A DNA stretch of 61,915 nt from Paludibacteraceae bacterium (GTDB taxonomy: Bacteria; Bacteroidota; Bacteroidia; Bacteroidales; Paludibacteraceae). Numbering within the stretch: position 1 is the first letter of the stretch; each line of letters opens with the position of its first letter. Positions 59,172-61,915 of this stretch are shown piece by piece. Under the pieces are notes generated by a model. That model searched no databases. It was given only the letters and a program-made list of their open reading frames with translations, and had not been told where the DNA came from. Position numbers and translations under genes: made by a program. The stretch lies in assembly GCA_017478725.1 (NCBI GenBank), contig JAFVDD010000018.1:1-61915 (forward strand), given 5' to 3'.

Positions 59172-59419
59172 AACTTTGATAATTTAGAAAGTTAATAATT
59201 GGGTTAATTAATGGGGTTGATTGTTTATATTGGTTTTTTGTATGTTTTACTGTCTGGTTTGTTTGGTTCCTTTCTTGGTTAAAAAGTGAGTAATAAATGT
59301 ATTTTGTTTTCTTTTCTTGGGGTCCCCGCAAATTTTAATTTGTGGGGAGAGCGGAAGCAATGGTCGCACCAACGATTTAGCAGAGCGGTATCGTCAAATG
59401 CGATCCATTTGCAGAACGC
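59172..59419. other. Leader/intergenic region upstream of the fimbrillin gene
   Basis: 248 nt. The half next to the fimbrillin gene is AT-rich, with repeated GGTT words (TGTCTGGTTTGTTTGGTTCC). The other half carries the GGGGTCCCC hairpin element. No -7 box is clear enough to list and no open frame is convincing. Confidence 0.4.
59305..59350 (+). repeat. GGGGTCCCC hairpin element
   Basis: Pyrimidine tract TTTTCTTTTCTT, GGGGTCCCC (59319..59327), then hairpin CCCCGCAAATT/AATTTGTGGGG (59324..59347). It matches the layout of the elements at 8943..8995 and 23671..23725. Confidence 0.75.
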
Positions 59420-60391
59420 TCATCCTATCGGTACATCCGTATTCACGTTTTCCCATTCCTCCACTGTAGGAGCTATACCGCCGCTGGTTTCCGGCTTGGG
59501 GATAATCACCGAATCCTCTATCACGATCGTATGGTCAGGATCGTCAAACTGATCGGTGATATCATCCGTTACGGTATAAATATTTCCCTCCGCATCTGTC
59601 ACCACTATATGCAGATAACTCATGCTCTCGCCCGGCAGTTTGCCGAAAGTGTTGAAGGTGCTTTTCAGTACGCCTTTCTCCTTGTTCACATCCAACGGAA
59701 ACGAGACGGTAGCCGCTTCCGTGCTCTTTTCACCACGACCGAAATAACTGCTGCGTGCCTGGTTGGTCACAAAAGCCTCCACGCTCGCGATATACTCTAT
59801 TCCGTCTATATTGGGCACCTCAAAACCATAGGTCTCCACAATAGTAGCCGCCGTAGCCGTGACGGTAACTACTTGCTGGCCAAGCGTATAGACTGGTATC
59901 TCCACATCCTTCTTCGCCACCAACAAGTGGTCCGGCGTATAGATAATCGGTCCCGGCGCATTGTACTTGCCGCTCTGCGTTGCATGAGCCAGCATCTGCT
60001 GTTTCTGGGTAGTGATATCACTCGTATAAGCCTCCAGACTGTTTTGGTCGCTCTCGCCGCGGATCCATGTCCACTCGGTGTCAAACGCATAAACCACCAT
60101 TTTGTAGCTGCCCGGCGGAACCTGTATATCGCCGCCGTAGGGGCCCACAAAAGCCGTGTGGATCAGCGCACCGCTCTGCGGGGCGTAGAAACAAACCTTC
60201 ATCAGTTCGGGCACCTTGATCTTGGTATGCGCCTCGTCGCTGACTTCCAGATCGACATCAAGGTCCAGATCCAGATTCAGTTTCAGCGAGAGGTTATAAG
60301 CCGGCTGGTGATTATGGTCGTAGCACAGTTCCTTGTACCGGCAGGAGGCGAAAATCAGCAACAAGGCGGCGAAGAGAATCAGCTTTTTCAT
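59420..60391 (-). CDS. DUF5119 fimbria-associated lipoprotein
   Basis: 323 residues from the ATG at 60391, which begins the lipoprotein signal MKKLILFAALLLIFASC and overlaps the stop of the upstream DUF3575 gene by 4 nt. An N-terminal region rich in alternating Leu/Asp (SLKLNLDLDLDVDLEV) leads into two beta-sandwich domains: KVCFYAPQSG, GSYKMVVYAFDTEW, then IASVEAFVTNQARSSYFG and TFNTFGKLPGESMSYLHIVV. DUF5119 proteins are encoded beside fimbrillin genes in many Bacteroides-type genomes and are thought to be accessory pilus components. Coupling with DUF3575 is typical of such loci. Confidence 0.82.
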   Translation of the reverse strand: MKKLILFAALLLIFASCRYKELCYDHNHQPAYNLSLKLNLDLDLDVDLEVSDEAHTKIKVPELMKVCFYAPQSGALIHTAFVGPYGGDIQVPPGSYKMVVYAFDTEWTWIRGESDQNSLEAYTSDITTQKQQMLAHATQSGKYNAPGPIIYTPDHLLVAKKDVEIPVYTLGQQVVTVTATAATIVETYGFEVPNIDGIEYIASVEAFVTNQARSSYFGRGEKSTEAATVSFPLDVNKEKGVLKSTFNTFGKLPGESMSYLHIVVTDAEGNIYTVTDDITDQFDDPDHTIVIEDSVIIPKPETSGGIAPTVEEWENVNTDVPIG

Positions 60392-61914
60392 AACTCGCCT
60401 CCTTTCTTCTTTTGCTTCAACGGCGCAAAAATGAGCCATTTCAGACTTATCTCCGCCTTGGTGGGACCGAACCAGCGGCGCCTGTACGTTGCCAGCCATT
60501 CGTAGTGACCCGTGCCGTCGTCGGTAGGACGATAGACCTCGTATTCGCCGCCCTGATAACCGACGCCTATATTGAAATCAATAGTCAGACACCTGTGTAC
60601 CGGCAGCGAATAACCGTACTCCACGCCGCCGCCGAAGCCGAACTTGGACGCCTGATAGCCATTGCCGCCAAACTCCACGTCATGCGTCAGAGCCGTTCCG
60701 TAGAGACCCACATGGTGGCCGGCAAAACGCTGTTCGGCTGCCGTCTTGCCAAAATAATACCGCAGCGTCAGATAGCCGCCGTAGCCCTGCCAGAAGATAT
60801 GCTTGGCGTCGGACGACAGCCATGTGCCGAACCAGTCGGCGCCAAGGGTGAATCCCTTGCCCAGCCATACCTCGATACCTATATTGGGCACCAACACTGC
60901 GTCATACAGCAGGTTGGTCCTAAGCGCCACTACTGGCACCTTGACCGGTGCCAGCGTGCTGTCAAAAGCCGCAGCAATCGTATCCGCCGCTGCCGCCGCA
61001 ATACTTGTCGTATCTGCCGCAGCCGCTGCGCTTGTCGTATCCGCCGTAGCCGCGATGCTTGTCGTGTCCGTAGCCGCAGTACTTGTCGTATCTGCCGCCG
61101 CCGCTGCGCTTGTCGTATCCGCCGCAGCCGCGATGCTTGTCGTATCCGCCGTAGTAGCGGTGCTATCGTCATGTCGGGATGTCGCCATGTCCTCATGTCG
61201 AGCCGCTACGCCTGTTGCACCGGCTGTTGCACCCACCGCCGCTACGCCTGTTATATCCGCCGTACCCGCTGCGCTTGTCGTATCCGCCGCAGCCGCAGTA
61301 CTTGTCGTGTCCGCCGTAGTAGCGGTGCTATCCTCATGTCGGGATGTCGTCATGTCCTCATGTCGAGCCGCGCCTGCAGTCGCGCCTGTTATATCCGCCG
61401 TACCCGCCGCGCTTGTTGTGTCTGCCTCAGCCACGGTGCTTGTCGTGTCCGCCGTAGTAGCGGTGCTATCCTCATGTCGGGATGTCGTCATGTCCTCATG
61501 TCGAGCCGCGGCGCTTGTTACACCGGCTGTTGCACCCGCCGCCGCAGCGCCTGTTATATCCGCCGTACCCGCCGCGCTTGTTGTGTCTGCCTCAGCCGCG
61601 GACGCTTCATTCGCACCATGAGCGCGCGTACGAGAAACTGTCCGGTTGCCCTCTGCGGACTCATCCGCGCCTGCTACTACAGCACCCCCTGTAGCTACCG
61701 TATCAGCGGTCTCTGCAACTACAGGTTCAGCGGTCCTTGCGCCCGCCTGTGTAAGTGTATCGGTAATTTCTACGGCCTCCGAGCTCTGCGCCTCTTCAGC
61801 CGTCTGTTCTACAGCCTCAGCCGCCTGCCCATCCTCCGCCTCTTGACCTACAGCCTCCGAGCTCTGCGCCTCTTCAGCCGTCTGTTCTACAGCCTCAGCC
61901 GCCTGCCCATCCTC
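60388..61914 (-). CDS. DUF3575 outer-membrane beta-barrel protein with very long repetitive N-terminal region (5' end outside window)
   Basis: The frame is open to the window edge, so the start is not seen. The last ~185 residues are DUF3575 (LRTNLLYDAVLVPNIGIEVW, FTLGADWFGTW, GYGGYLTLRYYFG, HHVGLYG, FGFGGGVEYGYSLPVHRCLT, RRRWFGPTKAEISLKWL), predicted as an eight-stranded barrel. Upstream lies more than 320 residues of low complexity. First come two 26-residue Glu/Ala repeats (SSEAVGQEAEDGQAAEAVEQ...). Then follow many ADTTS[A/I]AAA units, interrupted three times by a block with ARHEDMTTSRHED that is made of the locus's TCATGTCGGGATGTCG word repeat. The Ala/Thr region would suit a surface or periplasmic spacer. 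It precedes DUF5119 and fimbrillins. Confidence 0.82.
   Translation of the reverse strand, partial: EDGQAAEAVEQTAEEAQSSEAVGQEAEDGQAAEAVEQTAEEAQSSEAVEITDTLTQAGARTAEPVVAETADTVATGGAVVAGADESAEGNRTVSRTRAHGANEASAAEADTTSAAGTADITGAAAAGATAGVTSAAARHEDMTTSRHEDSTATTADTTSTVAEADTTSAAGTADITGATAGAARHEDMTTSRHEDSTATTADTTSTAAAADTTSAAGTADITGVAAVGATAGATGVAARHEDMATSRHDDSTATTADTTSIAAAADTTSAAAAADTTSTAATDTTSIAATADTTSAAAAADTTSIAAAAADTIAAAFDSTLAPVKVPVVALRTNLLYDAVLVPNIGIEVWLGKGFTLGADWFGTWLSSDAKHIFWQGYGGYLTLRYYFGKTAAEQRFAGHHVGLYGTALTHDVEFGGNGYQASKFGFGGGVEYGYSLPVHRCLTIDFNIGVGYQGGEYEVYRPTDDGTGHYEWLATYRRRWFGPTKAEISLKWLIFAPLKQKKKGGEL
61137..61509. repeat. Three ~70-bp coding repeats containing gap-type TCATGTCG words
   Basis: Copies near 61137..61206, 61301..61372 and 61438..61509 share the block ending GTAGTAGCGGTGCTATC and then the words CATGTCGGGATGTCGTCATG and TCCTCATGTCGAGCCGC. 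They are read in frame as DMTTSRHEDSTATTADTTS. The words match the intergenic repeats at 57988..58080 and 56115..56176. Confidence 0.85.
61776..61914. repeat. 78-bp tandem coding repeat
   Basis: CCTCCGAGCTCTGCGCCTCT begins at 61776 and again at 61854. The unit is 26 codons, and the second copy runs off the window edge, so more copies may exist. Confidence 0.85.
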
Positions 61915-61915
61915 C

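Noticed and set aside
61137-61914. Possible CRISPR array because of evenly repeated blocks
   Set aside because: The repeats have no unique spacers of constant length, are in frame within one long coding region, and no cas genes are present.

Overview
The window is a chromosomal segment of a member of the Bacteroidetes, almost certainly order Bacteroidales. The signs are Bacteroidetes-type promoters (-7 box TAnnTTTG with a TTG-containing -33 box), a SusC/SusD outer-membrane pair, fimbrillin-family lipoproteins, a type IX secretion (T9SS) sorting domain, and the gene order trxB - LolA-like - ftsK. Nearly every gene is on the minus strand. The cargo (amylases, mucin-type amino-sugar catabolism, fimbriae) suggests an animal-gut resident; genus cannot be settled from this sequence.

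Layout. 1-850: 3' end of glycyl-tRNA synthetase. 1-9 kb: four secreted GH13 alpha-amylase-family proteins in one operon. 9-10.5 kb: trmO, tRNA-Phe and a duplicated tRNA 3' end. 10.5-23.4 kb: an operon running amidohydrolase - GH36-like alpha-galactosidase - SusC - SusD - surface glycan-binding-like lipoprotein, an internal terminator, then a DUF4874/DUF4832 lipoprotein, an EamA transporter and a beta-propeller protein. 23.8 kb: a DeoR-family regulator, with the glyS fragment one of only two protein genes on the plus strand. 24.7-38.9 kb: an operon AgaS-type isomerase - GatZ/KbaZ-type aldolase subunit - acetyl-xylan-esterase-like lipoprotein - PfkB kinase, followed by three metallophosphoesterases and four beta-helix or phosphoesterase surface proteins in mixed architectures. 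39-42.9 kb: CBM9-like protein, a HAD phosphatase/NahK-like kinase fusion and a second DUF4874/DUF4832 protein. 43-47.4 kb: trxB, LolA-like, ftsK. 47.5-61.9 kb: a 2,876-residue modular T9SS cargo protein and a fimbrial locus (fimbrillin, four-helix-bundle/zinc-finger protein, fimbrillin, DUF5119, DUF3575).

Functionally, the middle 30 kb reads as a polysaccharide-utilisation locus for a galactosamine-containing glycan: outer-membrane capture (SusCD), surface cleavage (GH36, esterase, phosphoesterases), then galactosamine-6-P to tagatose-6-P (AgaS), tagatose-1,6-bisP (PfkB) and triose phosphates (GatZ-like). A 16-bp palindrome, TTCGAAACGTTTCGAA and close variants, lies upstream of the regulator/amidohydrolase, agaS and DUF4832-kinase units and probably marks them as one regulon.

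The most unusual property is the repeat content. Many intergenic gaps carry degenerate 'word-like' tandem repeats (7-13 bp units), with a different word in different gaps. The same words occur in frame inside genes: trmO (three times), ftsK, the SusD signal peptide, the GH36 enzyme, the HAD-kinase fusion and the DUF3575 protein. A different GC-rich palindromic insert sits in trxB. A second repeat class, GGGGTCCCC joined to a hairpin, occurs four times, twice in operon leaders between direct repeats. A third trait is a short ~30-residue C-terminal tail on eight secreted proteins that resembles a T9SS sorting domain cut off after its 'yDxxGxxV' strand; the giant protein in the same window carries the full-length version.
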